Assembly: GCA_905235695.1 (NCBI GenBank)
Contig: CAJOMW010000037.1
Location: 1-16,502, forward strand
Length of the DNA stretch: 16,502 nucleotides
Direction: 5' to 3'
Origin: an uncultured Clostridia bacterium
GTDB lineage: Bacteria; Bacillota; Clostridia; Oscillospirales; CAG-382
The notes under the pieces: model-generated
Databases searched by the model: none
Seen by the model: only the letters and a program-made list of their open reading frames with translations
What the model was told of the DNA's origin: nothing
Shown here: piece after piece, positions 1 to 8,379 of the stretch
Layout: each line of letters opens with the position of its first letter
How positions within the stretch are numbered: position 1 is the first letter of the stretch
Position numbers and translations under genes: made by a program

Positions 1-355
1 AGTGAGGAGTTAGTAGTTAGGAGTTAAGGAACAAAAATCAAAGATTTTTGCTTCAAAGCACTGACAAACCACCTGCGCAGAATAGAGTTCGTCAAAATAA
101 CGAAGGCAAAAAGAAAAATAAAGGTAATTTCAAATGAAAACCTTCCTTTTTCTGTTTTAATTCAGATAGTTACTCTCGTACCTTTGTGCATTCTGACGGC
201 GTTGGCTTTGAAAGGAAACTTTGTCAGCAGTCTGGAACAAAAATCAAAGATTTTTGCTTTGAATTTAATTATTTGCTTAATCCGAATTTATATTGAAGAT
301 TTTTGCTTGCAAAAATCAACATCAACTCCTCACTCCTAACTCCTAACTCCTCACT
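1..355. repeat. MITE-like repeat element with terminal inverted repeats
   Basis: This is the gene-free stretch upstream of ftsY. Bases 1-24 are the reverse complement of 332-355 with one mismatch; both arms are made of 'aggagttag/ctaactcct' words. Inside, a 26-base sequence at 28-53 recurs exactly at 234-259, and each copy contains an 8-bp hairpin (32-39 with 43-50 in the first copy). A perfect 9-bp hairpin with a TT loop sits at 298-317, and CTGACAAA (61-68) pairs with TTTGTCAG (220-227). No open reading frame with a ribosome binding site is convincing. The nested symmetry suggests a non-autonomous mobile element or a structured intergenic repeat. Because the window begins at base 1, the left edge may extend further. 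The element ends 15 bases before the ftsY start, so it may influence ftsY expression; that part is inference. Confidence 0.75.
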
Positions 356-370
356 GAAAAGGGTGTTATA

Positions 371-1279
371 ATGGGCTTTTTTGACAGACTTAAAGAAGGA
401 CTTAAAAAGACAAAGGACTCCGTGTTCGGGCAGGTCAACAATATATTCAAAAGCTTCGTCAAGGTGGACGAAGATATGCTTGAGGAGCTTGAAGATGTTC
501 TTATCGCATCGGATATAGGCGTTGCCGTAACGGAGCAGGTAATAGAAAAACTGCGCGAAAGCATAAAGGAAAAGCGCATAAGCGAGCCGGAGGACGCAAG
601 GCAAGAGCTTATCGGCATACTCGAAGAGACGATAGGCGAAAACGAGAGTCTTAATATAAACACCTCCCCTTCCGTAATACTCGTCATAGGCGTAAACGGA
701 GTCGGAAAGACTACGTCAATAGCAAAAATCGCAAATCTTCTGAAGAATCAGGGCAAATCCGTTGCGCTTGCGGCGGCCGATACCTTCAGAGCCGCTGCGA
801 TAGACCAGCTCGAAATATGGGCTGAGCGCGTCGGCGTTCCGATAATAAAGCACTCGGAGGGCTCAGACCCGGCGGCGGTCGTTTTTGATGCGGCAAGCTA
901 CGTCAAGAGCCACAACATCGACGTTCTCATTGTCGATACCGCAGGCAGGCTCCACATAAAGAAAAATCTTATGGACGAGCTTGCAAAGATAGGCAGAGTG
1001 CTCGACAGAGAGCTTCCCGGTTCCGACCGTGAAACGCTCCTCGTGCTCGACGCCGTTACCGGTCAGAACGCCATTAGCCAGGCGAAAGAGTTTACAAAAA
1101 CCTCGGATATAACGGGAATAATCCTCACCAAGCTCGACGGCACCGCTAAAGGCGGCATCATCATATCCGTCAAGAGCGAGCTCGGCATACCCGTAAAGTT
1201 TATAGGCGTCGGCGAGCAGATGGACGACCTCCAGCCGTTCGACAGGGAGCAGTTTGTTACCGCTCTGTTCAATGAGTGA
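371..1279 (+). CDS. ftsY: Signal recognition particle receptor FtsY
   Basis: FtsY is the membrane-associated GTPase that docks ribosome-SRP complexes at the SecYEG translocon. The 302-residue protein is the compact Gram-positive form: a short basic N-terminal helix (MGFFDRLKEGLKKTK), a helical N domain to about residue 95, then the SRP GTPase G domain. Visible motifs are the P-loop GVNGVGKTT (107-115), DTFRAAA (137-143), DTAGR (189-193), TKLDG (253-257) and the closing GVGEQMDDLQPFD (279-291). It lacks the long acidic A domain of enterobacterial FtsY, which is usual in Firmicutes. The ATG follows a modest AAAGGGTG ribosome binding site. It is the first gene after the repeat element; smc often lies upstream in Firmicutes but is outside the window. 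The rdgB start follows 13 bases after its stop. Confidence 0.97.
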   Translation: MGFFDRLKEGLKKTKDSVFGQVNNIFKSFVKVDEDMLEELEDVLIASDIGVAVTEQVIEKLRESIKEKRISEPEDARQELIGILEETIGENESLNINTSPSVILVIGVNGVGKTTSIAKIANLLKNQGKSVALAAADTFRAAAIDQLEIWAERVGVPIIKHSEGSDPAAVVFDAASYVKSHNIDVLIVDTAGRLHIKKNLMDELAKIGRVLDRELPGSDRETLLVLDAVTGQNAISQAKEFTKTSDITGIILTKLDGTAKGGIIISVKSELGIPVKFIGVGEQMDDLQPFDREQFVTALFNE

Positions 1280-1292
1280 GAGAGGTGTGAAA

Positions 1293-1892
1293 ATGAAGAT
1301 AATAGTTGCCTCAAAAAACGCCCACAAGGTAAGGGAGCTCAGAGAGCTTATAGATATTGACGGAATAGAGCTTGTGAGCCTCGCCGACATGGGGTTTGAC
1401 GGCGAAATAGAGGAAGACGGAAGCACCTTTGAAGAAAACGCATACATCAAGGCAAAGACGGTGTGCGACAGATACTCCGTTCCCTCGATAGCGGACGACT
1501 CGGGGCTGTGCGTCGACAAGCTCGGCGGCGCACCCGGAATATACTCGGCGAGATATGCGTCTTGTGATGGGCACAATTCGAGCGACACGGAAAATGTGAA
1601 AAAGCTGCTGCTCGAGCTTTCGGGAGTACCTTCGGAGGAGCGCACGGCTCGCTTTATGTGTGCGATGAGCTGCGTTTTCCCGGACGGGCGGAAGATATCC
1701 GTCGTCGGCTCGTGCGAAGGGCGCATAACCGATGAGATTAGGGGCAATGGCGGATTCGGATATGACCCTGTGTTCTTCTACGAGCCGTTCGGAAAGACCT
1801 TTGGCGAGGTCTCGGAGGAAGAAAAGAACTCAGTAAGCCACAGATATAATGCCGTAAAACTCCTCAAAGAGGAACTTTTAAAGGCAATTTGA
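1293..1892 (+). CDS. rdgB: XTP/dITP (non-canonical purine NTP) pyrophosphatase, RdgB/HAM1 family
   Basis: A cytosolic house-cleaning enzyme that hydrolyses dITP, XTP and ITP to monophosphate and pyrophosphate, keeping deaminated purines out of nucleic acids. The 199-residue length is normal. Family signatures are SKNAHKVRELREL near the N terminus (residues 7-19), STFEENAYIKA (44-54), ADDSGLCVDKLGGAPG (67-82) with the metal and catalytic acidic residues, NGGFGYDPVF (152-161) and SHRYNA (182-187). I chose the ATG at 1293 because MKIIVASKN is the family N terminus and GAGAGGTG lies just upstream. An in-frame start at 1254 would overlap ftsY and add 13 non-conserved residues. It is probably cotranscribed with ftsY. 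Confidence 0.96.
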   Translation: MKIIVASKNAHKVRELRELIDIDGIELVSLADMGFDGEIEEDGSTFEENAYIKAKTVCDRYSVPSIADDSGLCVDKLGGAPGIYSARYASCDGHNSSDTENVKKLLLELSGVPSEERTARFMCAMSCVFPDGRKISVVGSCEGRITDEIRGNGGFGYDPVFFYEPFGKTFGEVSEEEKNSVSHRYNAVKLLKEELLKAI

Positions 1893-1962
1893 CGTCTTAG
1901 TATATGCGCGGCGGGAAAATTTTCCTGCCCGAAAAATCACATTGAAAAGGAAAGATAATTTA

Positions 1963-2274
1963 ATGTCAGCACAGAATTTAACTTCAAAAGACAGGGCGTA
2001 TCTGCGGTCGATGGCAAACACCGTCGAGCCGATATTCCAGTTTGGCAAGGGCGGAATGTCCGAGAACTTCATAAGGCAGGTAGACGACGCTCTCGAAGCT
2101 CGTGAGCTCATAAAGATAAGCATTCTCGAAACCGCCGAGGGCACGCCAAAAGAGATAGCTTCGGAAATATGCGAAAAGGCGCACTGCCAGAGCGTGCAGA
2201 TAATCGGGAGAAAGATAGTCTTATACCGTCAGGCGCGCGACAAGGACAAGCGCAGGATAGTCCTGCCAAAATAA
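1963..2274 (+). CDS. yhbY: YhbY/CRM-domain ribosome-associated RNA-binding protein
   Basis: A 103-residue single-domain protein of the CRS1/YhbY (CRM) family, which binds pre-50S particles and takes part in ribosome maturation. The domain fills the protein: LTSKDRAYLRSMA at the start, the glycine-rich loop FGKGG (27-31; many homologues have IGKNG), the NFIRQVDDALEARELIKI helix-strand, and IIGRKIVLYRQ (80-90). The ATG at 1963 has an AAAAGGAAAG ribosome binding site eight bases upstream; a TTG seven codons earlier lies before that site and is unlikely. The 70-base gap after rdgB is the widest in this first gene block. The neighbouring nadD starts two bases after this stop, and yhbY-nadD-yqeK is a widespread Firmicutes order. 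Confidence 0.93.
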   Translation: MSAQNLTSKDRAYLRSMANTVEPIFQFGKGGMSENFIRQVDDALEARELIKISILETAEGTPKEIASEICEKAHCQSVQIIGRKIVLYRQARDKDKRRIVLPK

Positions 2275-2276
2275 GC

Positions 2277-2873
2277 ATGGATATAGGACTTTTCGGCGGC
2301 ACGTTCGATCCGCCGCATATAGGGCACATAAATCTCGCAAGGCGCTTTTACGCAAAGTCTCGCTCCGACCTTCTCATAGTGATGCCGGCAAATATTCCGC
2401 CGCACAAGGCGTCCTCCGCAACTCCTGCGGCAATGCGCCTTGAAATGACACGTCTCGCCTGTCTTTCGCTCGGCGAGGAGGGAATAAACTACACAGTCAG
2501 TGACTATGAGATAAACAGGAGCGACAAGAGCTACACGTATCTTACGGTAAAGTATCTGAGAGAGAAATACCGCCCGGAAGTGATAAATCTCTGCGTAGGC
2601 AGCGATATGCTCTTCTCCTTCGACACATGGAAATGCGCCGAGGAGATACTGGCTTCATGCCGCATATTTTCCCTCGCACGCGAGGAAGGCGAATATGATG
2701 AAATGTGCCGAAAAGCCAAGTATTTCAATGACAATTACGGCGCAGACGTGCACATTATGAAGGGTTCTCCGGTGGTCGCTTCGAGCACGGATATAAGGAA
2801 CGGCGGCGAGATGGAGAAGCTTACGGAAAAGAGAGTTTACGAATATATAAAGTCTCACGGACTTTACGAATAA
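2277..2873 (+). CDS. nadD: Nicotinate-nucleotide adenylyltransferase NadD
   Basis: Catalyses NaMN + ATP to deamido-NAD + PPi, a required step in both de novo and salvage NAD synthesis in the cytosol. The 198-residue protein has the nucleotidyltransferase alpha/beta signature GGTFDPPHIGH (7-17) with the two catalytic histidines, GSDML (108-112) followed by W118 in the NaMN-binding region, and the C-terminal SSTDIR (169-174) that contacts ATP phosphates. The ATG at 2277 begins MDIGLFGGTF and is two bases after the yhbY stop. A longer in-frame start at 2169 lies inside yhbY and adds 36 unconserved residues, so it is rejected. No strong Shine-Dalgarno sequence precedes 2277 (only AGGAT about 20 bases upstream), which fits translational coupling to yhbY. 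Confidence 0.96.
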   Translation: MDIGLFGGTFDPPHIGHINLARRFYAKSRSDLLIVMPANIPPHKASSATPAAMRLEMTRLACLSLGEEGINYTVSDYEINRSDKSYTYLTVKYLREKYRPEVINLCVGSDMLFSFDTWKCAEEILASCRIFSLAREEGEYDEMCRKAKYFNDNYGADVHIMKGSPVVASSTDIRNGGEMEKLTEKRVYEYIKSHGLYE

Positions 2874-2885
2874 ACCGAGAGAAAA

Positions 2886-3587
2886 ATGACAATGAATAAA
2901 GAGAGTATAAATGCATTTGACCACGAGCCGACGTCCCCCGAGCTGCTTTGCAGAATCAGGAGTGAAATACCGTCTTTTCTCACCGAAAAACGTCTTTCTC
3001 ACACGCTTTTTGTAGAAAAAGAGGCTTTAACTCTTGCGAAGTACTGCTTTTTGGTGTATAATGTTCCGGAGGAGTACTCAAGAGACGTCAGTGCGGCGGC
3101 ACTTTTGCACGATATTACAAAAAAGCTGACGCTCGGCGAGCAGCTCACGCTGGTCGAAAAGTACGGCATAGAAGCAGTCGGGCATCAGAGGAAATCCGTC
3201 GAGCTTCTCCACTCCAAGACGGCGGCCTTCCTTGCAAAAGACAGGTACGGCATAAATGACGTCGTGTTTTCAGCCGTATACAACCACACTACCGGCAAGG
3301 AAAACATGAATCTTATCGACAAGATAATCTTTCTCGCAGATTACATTGAGCCGTCGAGAAAGCACGAAAACTGCATACAGACGCGGGAATTTTTCTATGC
3401 AAATGCTGTACCTTGCGATATCAGTGCGATTTGCGCCCTTGACAAAGCGATAATAAAAAGCTTAGACGGCACAATTTCCCACCTTATCGAAAAGGGTGCG
3501 GCGATAGACGTATCTACCGTTCTCGCAAGGAACTATATGCTAAGCGCATCGGAAGAAAAGGAATTTGAACATGGCAAAGAGAAATAA
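2886..3587 (+). CDS. yqeK: YqeK-family HD-domain hydrolase (predicted symmetrical Ap4A hydrolase)
   Basis: YqeK proteins are HD-superfamily metal hydrolases; characterised members cleave diadenosine tetraphosphate symmetrically to two ADP. Metal-binding residues are visible in order: H39 (RLSHTLFVEKEA), HD 75-76 (AALLHDITK), H109 (LLHSKTAAFLAKD), H134 (VYNHTTG) and D151 (FLADYIEPSR). The protein is 233 residues, somewhat longer than the usual 190-200. The extra length is an N-terminal extension of about 25 residues and a charged C-terminal tail. The ATG at 2886 is used here; the ATG two codons later (2892) is equally possible. It sits 12 bases after nadD and overlaps the LCP gene by 17 bases, so coupled translation is likely. 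Confidence 0.92.
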   Translation: MTMNKESINAFDHEPTSPELLCRIRSEIPSFLTEKRLSHTLFVEKEALTLAKYCFLVYNVPEEYSRDVSAAALLHDITKKLTLGEQLTLVEKYGIEAVGHQRKSVELLHSKTAAFLAKDRYGINDVVFSAVYNHTTGKENMNLIDKIIFLADYIEPSRKHENCIQTREFFYANAVPCDISAICALDKAIIKSLDGTISHLIEKGAAIDVSTVLARNYMLSASEEKEFEHGKEK

Positions 3588-5346
3588 ATTTGAAAATACA
3601 AGCGAAATAAAGCTCAGACGAATGAAGAAAAAGGGATTTTCCGCATGGCAGAAGTTCTTTATAGGGCTTGCCGTGGTTTTATGTGTTATATTCGTAGCGG
3701 CAATGGGTGTATTTGCCTATTACAAATACATACACAAGCCGATAGGGATAAACGATGACACCGTAAGCGATTTCGGAAAGATAATTACCGACGAAAACGG
3801 CAATATAATCATCGTCGACGAAAACAACAACGTTCTCAGCATGAGCGGAGATGAGTACAACTTTCTCGTTATCGGCTGTGACAGAGGCGAGTGGCTTACG
3901 GACGTCATAATGATCGTAAATTACGATGTAAAGAATAACTCTCTCGCAATAATGCAGATACCCCGCGATACATACGTCACCGTATCAAGCACCCTCATTC
4001 TCGACAACGGGAAGATATCTGCGGAAAACTTCCTGCCTAAAAACGGCTACGGCTGCAAGATAAACTCCGCATTCTCACACGGCGCAAAGCTCGCCCTCAC
4101 AGAGCTGAATAATCTCACCTCAAGCGCCGGCGGCGAGAGCGACGACAAGAAGATAGCAGAGTTATGCTCACAGTCCGTCCTCGATATCGACGCAGCCACG
4201 CTGAAGAGCTATATGAACGCAAAGAGCAGCAGTGAAAAAAACGATATAGCAAACGATATCAGATTCAATTTTGCGGTGAAGTATCTGAGAGCTCTTATAT
4301 CTCGCTCGTTCGGAACGCCTATCGACTTTTACGCACAGGTAAACCTTGACGGCTTTGTCAATATAGTAGACGCCGTCGGCGGAGTTGACGTGTACGTTCA
4401 GCAGAATATGGACTATGACGATCCCTACCAAAATCTGCACATACACATAAAGCAAGGTCAGCAGCACCTCAACGGCAAGGACGCGGAGGGCTTCATCAGA
4501 TTTAGGTACGGCTACGCCGCTGCCGACATTGCCCGAATAGATGCGCAGAAGATATTCATGACTGAATTCATAAAGAAGGTAGTCAGCCTTGAAGGTATAA
4601 AGAATATCAACACGCTGATAAAGGAGATAAACAACAATCTGAAAACGGATATCTCCTTATCGAATGCAATGTACTTTGCGACGAACGCACTCGATATAGA
4701 CTTTTCAAAGATAGTCATGCTCACCATGCCCGGCTCACCTCTTTACAAGGACGGCGTTTCGTACTACTCGGTCGATAAGAAGACGCTTATTGAATACGTC
4801 AACACCTACCTCAACAAGTTCAACGAGCCGCTTGAAGAAGAAAACTTCCTTGCCTACGAGATAGGCTCAGGCAACATCGTCACCGCGCCTCTCACCGCAG
4901 AAGAAATATCTCAGAATCAGCCGAAGCTCGGCTTTATAAGCCGCAGCAGCGGCGGAGGTTCTTCTTCTCCGTCCAAGAGCAATGGAGGTTCTGTCTCCGG
5001 CGGAGGAAGCGACACTGCTAATCAGCCCACTCCATCGGATGGAGAAAAAGCCGACGGCAGCGAGCCTGATGCAGAAATAACTGACGACAATGCGCCTGAT
5101 TCGGAAATAAGTGACAACTATGTGCTTATCCCGGAGATAAGCGGCGAAAACGAGCCTGACGCAGAGATAAGCGGCGGAAGCGAATCCGGCGGCGGCTATT
5201 ATGAACAGCCGTATTACGACACAAACGGCGAAGACGTACCTTTTGGTGACGAAGGCGGAGAAGGCACAATATACGCTCCGACACCGGTATATGAGTATGA
5301 ACCCGACAGTGTTTATCAGGCAGAAGAAGCCGAAGAAGCGGCGTAA
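3571..5346 (+). CDS. LytR-CpsA-Psr (LCP) family cell-wall glycopolymer ligase with acidic C-terminal tail
   Basis: LCP enzymes transfer undecaprenyl-linked glycopolymers (teichoic acid, capsule) onto peptidoglycan outside the membrane. The 591-residue protein has a basic cytoplasmic N terminus (1-28), one membrane segment (about 29-51) and an extracellular LCP domain: NFLVIGCDRGEWLTDVIMI (97-115), IPRDTYV (130-136), KINSAFSHG (163-171), LDGFVNIVDAVGGVDVYV (259-276) and an Arg-rich end (R310, R312, R322). About 55 residues (roughly 185-245) between KINSAF and the FYAQVNLDGF strand have no counterpart in the compact LCP domain I know. From about 455 the tail is low-complexity Gly/Ser then Asp/Glu/Pro, with imperfect repeats (EPDAEI, APDSEI, VLIPEI, EPDAEI), perhaps a wall-spanning spacer. 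The ATG at 3571 has AAGGA eight bases upstream. Its location in the rsfS-leuS operon is common in Clostridia. Confidence 0.92.
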   Translation: MAKRNKFENTSEIKLRRMKKKGFSAWQKFFIGLAVVLCVIFVAAMGVFAYYKYIHKPIGINDDTVSDFGKIITDENGNIIIVDENNNVLSMSGDEYNFLVIGCDRGEWLTDVIMIVNYDVKNNSLAIMQIPRDTYVTVSSTLILDNGKISAENFLPKNGYGCKINSAFSHGAKLALTELNNLTSSAGGESDDKKIAELCSQSVLDIDAATLKSYMNAKSSSEKNDIANDIRFNFAVKYLRALISRSFGTPIDFYAQVNLDGFVNIVDAVGGVDVYVQQNMDYDDPYQNLHIHIKQGQQHLNGKDAEGFIRFRYGYAAADIARIDAQKIFMTEFIKKVVSLEGIKNINTLIKEINNNLKTDISLSNAMYFATNALDIDFSKIVMLTMPGSPLYKDGVSYYSVDKKTLIEYVNTYLNKFNEPLEEENFLAYEIGSGNIVTAPLTAEEISQNQPKLGFISRSSGGGSSSPSKSNGGSVSGGGSDTANQPTPSDGEKADGSEPDAEITDDNAPDSEISDNYVLIPEISGENEPDAEISGGSESGGGYYEQPYYDTNGEDVPFGDEGGEGTIYAPTPVYEYEPDSVYQAEEAEEAA

Positions 5347-5367
5347 AATAAAAGACAGGAGAATACT

Positions 5368-5742
5368 ATGATAACAAACGATCAGGAAAAGATAAAAGAA
5401 CTCGCTATTGATATAGCTAAAATACTCGACAAAAAGAAGGCGTACGACGTCAAGATACTCAAAGTCAACGACAAGACGGTCATTGCGGACTATTTCGTAA
5501 TTGCCGGCGGTACGTCAAGGACTCAGGTAAACGCCCTTGCGGACGAAGTAGAGTACAAGATAAACGAAGAAAAGGGCATAAAGCCCTCAAACATAGAGGG
5601 CAGAGGCCTCGGAAACTGGATATTGCTCGATTACGACAGCGTTATCGTTCACGTCTTCAACCCGCAGTCGAGGGACTTTTACAACCTCGAAAAGCTCTGG
5701 GCAGAAGCGGAGCCGGTCGAATTTGAGGCAACGGAAAACTGA
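5368..5742 (+). CDS. rsfS: Ribosome silencing factor RsfS (Iojap/DUF143 family)
   Basis: RsfS binds ribosomal protein L14 on the 50S subunit and blocks subunit joining, lowering translation when nutrients are short. The 124-residue protein is full length and carries the family hallmarks: VIADYFVIAGGTSRTQVNAL (38-57), EGRGLGNWILLDYDSVIVHV (77-96), and FNPQSRDFYNLEKLW (97-111). An AGGAGA ribosome binding site ends about five bases before the ATG. It lies 21 bases after the LCP gene and 57 bases before leuS, continuing the nadD-yqeK-rsfS order typical of Firmicutes. Confidence 0.96.
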   Translation: MITNDQEKIKELAIDIAKILDKKKAYDVKILKVNDKTVIADYFVIAGGTSRTQVNALADEVEYKINEEKGIKPSNIEGRGLGNWILLDYDSVIVHVFNPQSRDFYNLEKLWAEAEPVEFEATEN

Positions 5743-5799
5743 TAATATTATATTTATATAACGGCTTTCGGATAAGCACAGAAAGGAACAGACCTAAAA

Positions 5800-8211
5800 A
5801 TGAAATACGAGTTTTCACAAATTGAAAAGAAGTGGCAGGACGTCTGGGAAAAGGAGGGCGCATTCCACGCAAAGAACGACTACTCCCTCCCAAAATACTA
5901 CGCTCTCGTGGAGTTCCCCTACCCCTCAGGGCAGGGACTGCACGTAGGACACCCCAGATCCTACACAGCGCTTGACATCGTTGCAAGAAAGAAGAGAATG
6001 CAGGGCTACAACGTAATGTACCCCATGGGCTGGGATGCATTCGGACTTCCTACGGAGAATTATGCGATAAAGAACAAAATTCATCCGAAAATAGTAACCG
6101 CAAACAACATTGCGCGCTTCAAGAGCCAGCTTCAGTCGCTCGGACTTTCGTTTGACTGGTCGAGAGAGATAAACACCACCGACGAAAAGTACTACAAGTG
6201 GACGCAGTGGATATTCATTCAGCTCTTCAACAAGGGACTCGCCTACAAGACCAAGATGGCGGTCAACTGGTGTACCTCCTGCAAGTGCGTACTTGCAAAC
6301 GAGGAGGTCGTAAACGGCGTCTGCGAGAGATGCGGAAGCGATGTTATACGCCGCGAGAAGAGCCAGTGGATGCTGAAGATAACGGAATATGCGCAGAGAC
6401 TTATAGATGACCTCGATCTCGTAGACTTTATAGAAAGAGTAAATGTTCAGCAGAAGAACTGGATAGGCAGATCAGAGGGTGCGGAGGTAGATTTTGAGAC
6501 CACGTGCGGCGAAAAGCTGCGTGTATACACCACACGTCCCGACACGCTCTTTGGCGCTACCTACATGGTAATTGCGCCCGAGCATCCGTTCATAGAAAAG
6601 CACGAAGCCGAAATAACCAACCTCGACGATATAAACGCCTACAAGGCGGAGGCGGCGAGAAAGAGCGATTTTGAGCGCACGGAGCTTGCCGACAAGAAGG
6701 AAAAGACCGGCGTTGAGCTCAAGGGCATACGGGCAATAAACCCCGTAAACGGCAAGGAAATACCGATATTCATATCCGATTACGTCCTCATCACCTACGG
6801 AACCGGTGCCATAATGGCAGTTCCGGCTCACGACACGCGCGACTGGGATTTCGCAAAGAAATTTGATCTGCCGATAATCGAAGTCGTTGCCGGCGGAGAT
6901 GTTCAGAACGAGGCGTTCACGGACGTGTCTACCGGAAAGCTCGTAAATTCAGAATTTCTTGACGGACTTGAAGTGGCAGAGGCAAAGAAGAAGATAATCG
7001 AATGGCTCACGGCAAACGGCAAGGGCGAAAAGAAGGTAAACTACAAGCTCCGCGACTGGGTATTCTCCCGTCAGCGCTACTGGGGCGAGCCGATACCGCT
7101 CGTTCACTGTGAAAAGTGCGGCTGGGTAGCCATTCCCGAAGAGGAGCTTCCTCTCACGCTTCCCGAAGTATCTACTTATGAGCCCGGCACAGACGGCGAA
7201 AGTCCGCTTGCAGCGCTCACCGACTGGATAAGCTGCACCTGCCCGAGATGCGGCGGAAAGGCTGAGAGAGAGACAGACACCATGCCTCAGTGGGCAGGCT
7301 CGTCGTGGTACTTCCTCAGATACTGCGATCCCAACAATGATTCTGCGCTCGCCTCAAAGGAAGCGCTCGACTACTGGATGCCCGTTGACTGGTACAACGG
7401 CGGCATGGAGCACACCACCCTTCACCTGCTCTACTCGCGTTTCTGGGCTAAGTTCCTGTACGACATAGGCGTACTCTCCGTCCCCGAGCCTTACGCAAAG
7501 CGCACCTCACACGGCATGATACTCGGCGAGAACGGCGAGAAGATGTCAAAGTCGCGCGGAAACGTAGTAAATCCCGATGATATTATAAACGAATACGGCG
7601 CAGACACAATGCGTATGTACGAGATGTTCATAGGCGACTTTGAGAAGGCGGCGCCATGGTCAAGCCAAAGCATAAAGGGCTGCAAGAGATTCCTCGAGAG
7701 GTTTGCATCGCTCTCAGAGATAGTATCCGGTCACGGTGTAACGCCGTCGCTTGAGAGCTCGTTCCACAAGACGATAAAGAAGGTTACAGAGGATATTGAG
7801 GGGCTCAAGATGAACACGGCGATTGCCGCTATGATGTCTCTAATGAACGATATTTACAGTGAGGGCTCCCTCACTTGCGAAGAGCTTGAGACGTTCGTCC
7901 TCCTGCTCTGCCCGTTCGCTCCGCATCTCGCAGAGGAAATGTGGCACGAGGTGTGCGGCAAAGGCACTCTCGCCTCCCTTGCGGCATGGCCGACCTACGA
8001 CGAGGCAAAGACGAAGGATGCGACCGTCGAAGTCGCTGTTCAGATATCCGGCAAGTTCCGCGGAACGATAAGCCTTGCGGCAGGCACGTCCAAGGATGAT
8101 GCGCTGGCTGCTGTTAAGAGCGATGAGCGCTTTGCAAAGTTTATTGACGGAAAGACAATAGTGAAAGAGATAGTCGTTCCTGACAAGCTCGTAAACGTTG
8201 TAGTAAAGTAA
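5800..8211 (+). CDS. leuS: Leucyl-tRNA synthetase
   Basis: Class I aminoacyl-tRNA synthetase that charges tRNA-Leu; cytosolic. The 803-residue length is normal for bacteria. The catalytic core shows PYPSGQGLHVGHPRS, with the HIGH box as HVGH at 48-51, and EKMSKSRGNV with KMSKS at 581-585. A CxxC-type zinc module (CTSCKCVLANEEVVNGVCER) follows the first half of the core. The CP1 editing domain has the threonine-rich TTRPDTLFG (244-252) and AVPAHDTRDWDF with HDTRD at 344-348, so proofreading should be active. The second Cys-rich insertion (CEKCGW ... CPRCGG) and TMPQWAGSSWYF precede KMSKS. The anticodon-binding and C-terminal domains are complete. The GGAA ribosome binding site is about 12 bases from the ATG. 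The 57-base leader is too short for a T-box riboswitch. Confidence 0.98.
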   Translation: MKYEFSQIEKKWQDVWEKEGAFHAKNDYSLPKYYALVEFPYPSGQGLHVGHPRSYTALDIVARKKRMQGYNVMYPMGWDAFGLPTENYAIKNKIHPKIVTANNIARFKSQLQSLGLSFDWSREINTTDEKYYKWTQWIFIQLFNKGLAYKTKMAVNWCTSCKCVLANEEVVNGVCERCGSDVIRREKSQWMLKITEYAQRLIDDLDLVDFIERVNVQQKNWIGRSEGAEVDFETTCGEKLRVYTTRPDTLFGATYMVIAPEHPFIEKHEAEITNLDDINAYKAEAARKSDFERTELADKKEKTGVELKGIRAINPVNGKEIPIFISDYVLITYGTGAIMAVPAHDTRDWDFAKKFDLPIIEVVAGGDVQNEAFTDVSTGKLVNSEFLDGLEVAEAKKKIIEWLTANGKGEKKVNYKLRDWVFSRQRYWGEPIPLVHCEKCGWVAIPEEELPLTLPEVSTYEPGTDGESPLAALTDWISCTCPRCGGKAERETDTMPQWAGSSWYFLRYCDPNNDSALASKEALDYWMPVDWYNGGMEHTTLHLLYSRFWAKFLYDIGVLSVPEPYAKRTSHGMILGENGEKMSKSRGNVVNPDDIINEYGADTMRMYEMFIGDFEKAAPWSSQSIKGCKRFLERFASLSEIVSGHGVTPSLESSFHKTIKKVTEDIEGLKMNTAIAAMMSLMNDIYSEGSLTCEELETFVLLLCPFAPHLAEEMWHEVCGKGTLASLAAWPTYDEAKTKDATVEVAVQISGKFRGTISLAAGTSKDDALAAVKSDERFAKFIDGKTIVKEIVVPDKLVNVVVK

Positions 8212-8297
8212 TCGGCAATGCAACGTCGAAAAACTCATCGGACAAATAATATTAATGCAAAGTTAACAAAATTTTCATACTAATTTTGTAAATATAC

Positions 8298-8327
8298 TTG
8301 ACACGATGCATAGTCATAGGTTATAAT
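8298..8327 (+). promoter_or_regulatory. Sigma-A promoter of rpsU
   Basis: A consensus -35 hexamer TTGACA (8298-8303) and a consensus -10 hexamer TATAAT (8322-8327) are separated by 18 bases. This is the best promoter match I see in the window. Transcription would start near 8334 and give a leader of about 45 bases containing a small imperfect hairpin (TGGCATAAA with TTTGCCA) and a strong GGAGGGAGGGG ribosome binding site before the rpsU ATG at 8380. It drives transcription into rpsU and possibly onward into the rearranged accessory segment. Confidence 0.85.
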
Positions 8328-8379
8328 ACTATATGGCATAAAAAAATCTCTTTGCCACAAGCGGAGGGAGGGGAAATAG

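Noticed and set aside
863..1747. Long minus-strand open frame (294 codons) opposite ftsY and rdgB
   Set aside because: Two well-supported genes occupy the + strand here; the minus frame has no recognisable domain and no ribosome binding site, so it is a coding shadow.
1909..1930. Near-palindrome between rdgB and yhbY (GGCGGGAAAATTTTCCTGCC)
   Set aside because: It is an imperfect stem without a T-run, too little to call a terminator or operator; it may be a processing or attenuation hairpin but there is no support.
5743..5799. T-box leader for leuS
   Set aside because: The gap is only 57 bases and contains no T-box sequence or specifier hairpin.
8267..8288. Hairpin CAAAATT/AATTTTG after leuS as a terminator
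   Set aside because: It is a weak AT-only stem of 7 bp with no following T-run. No convincing leuS terminator is visible before the rpsU promoter.
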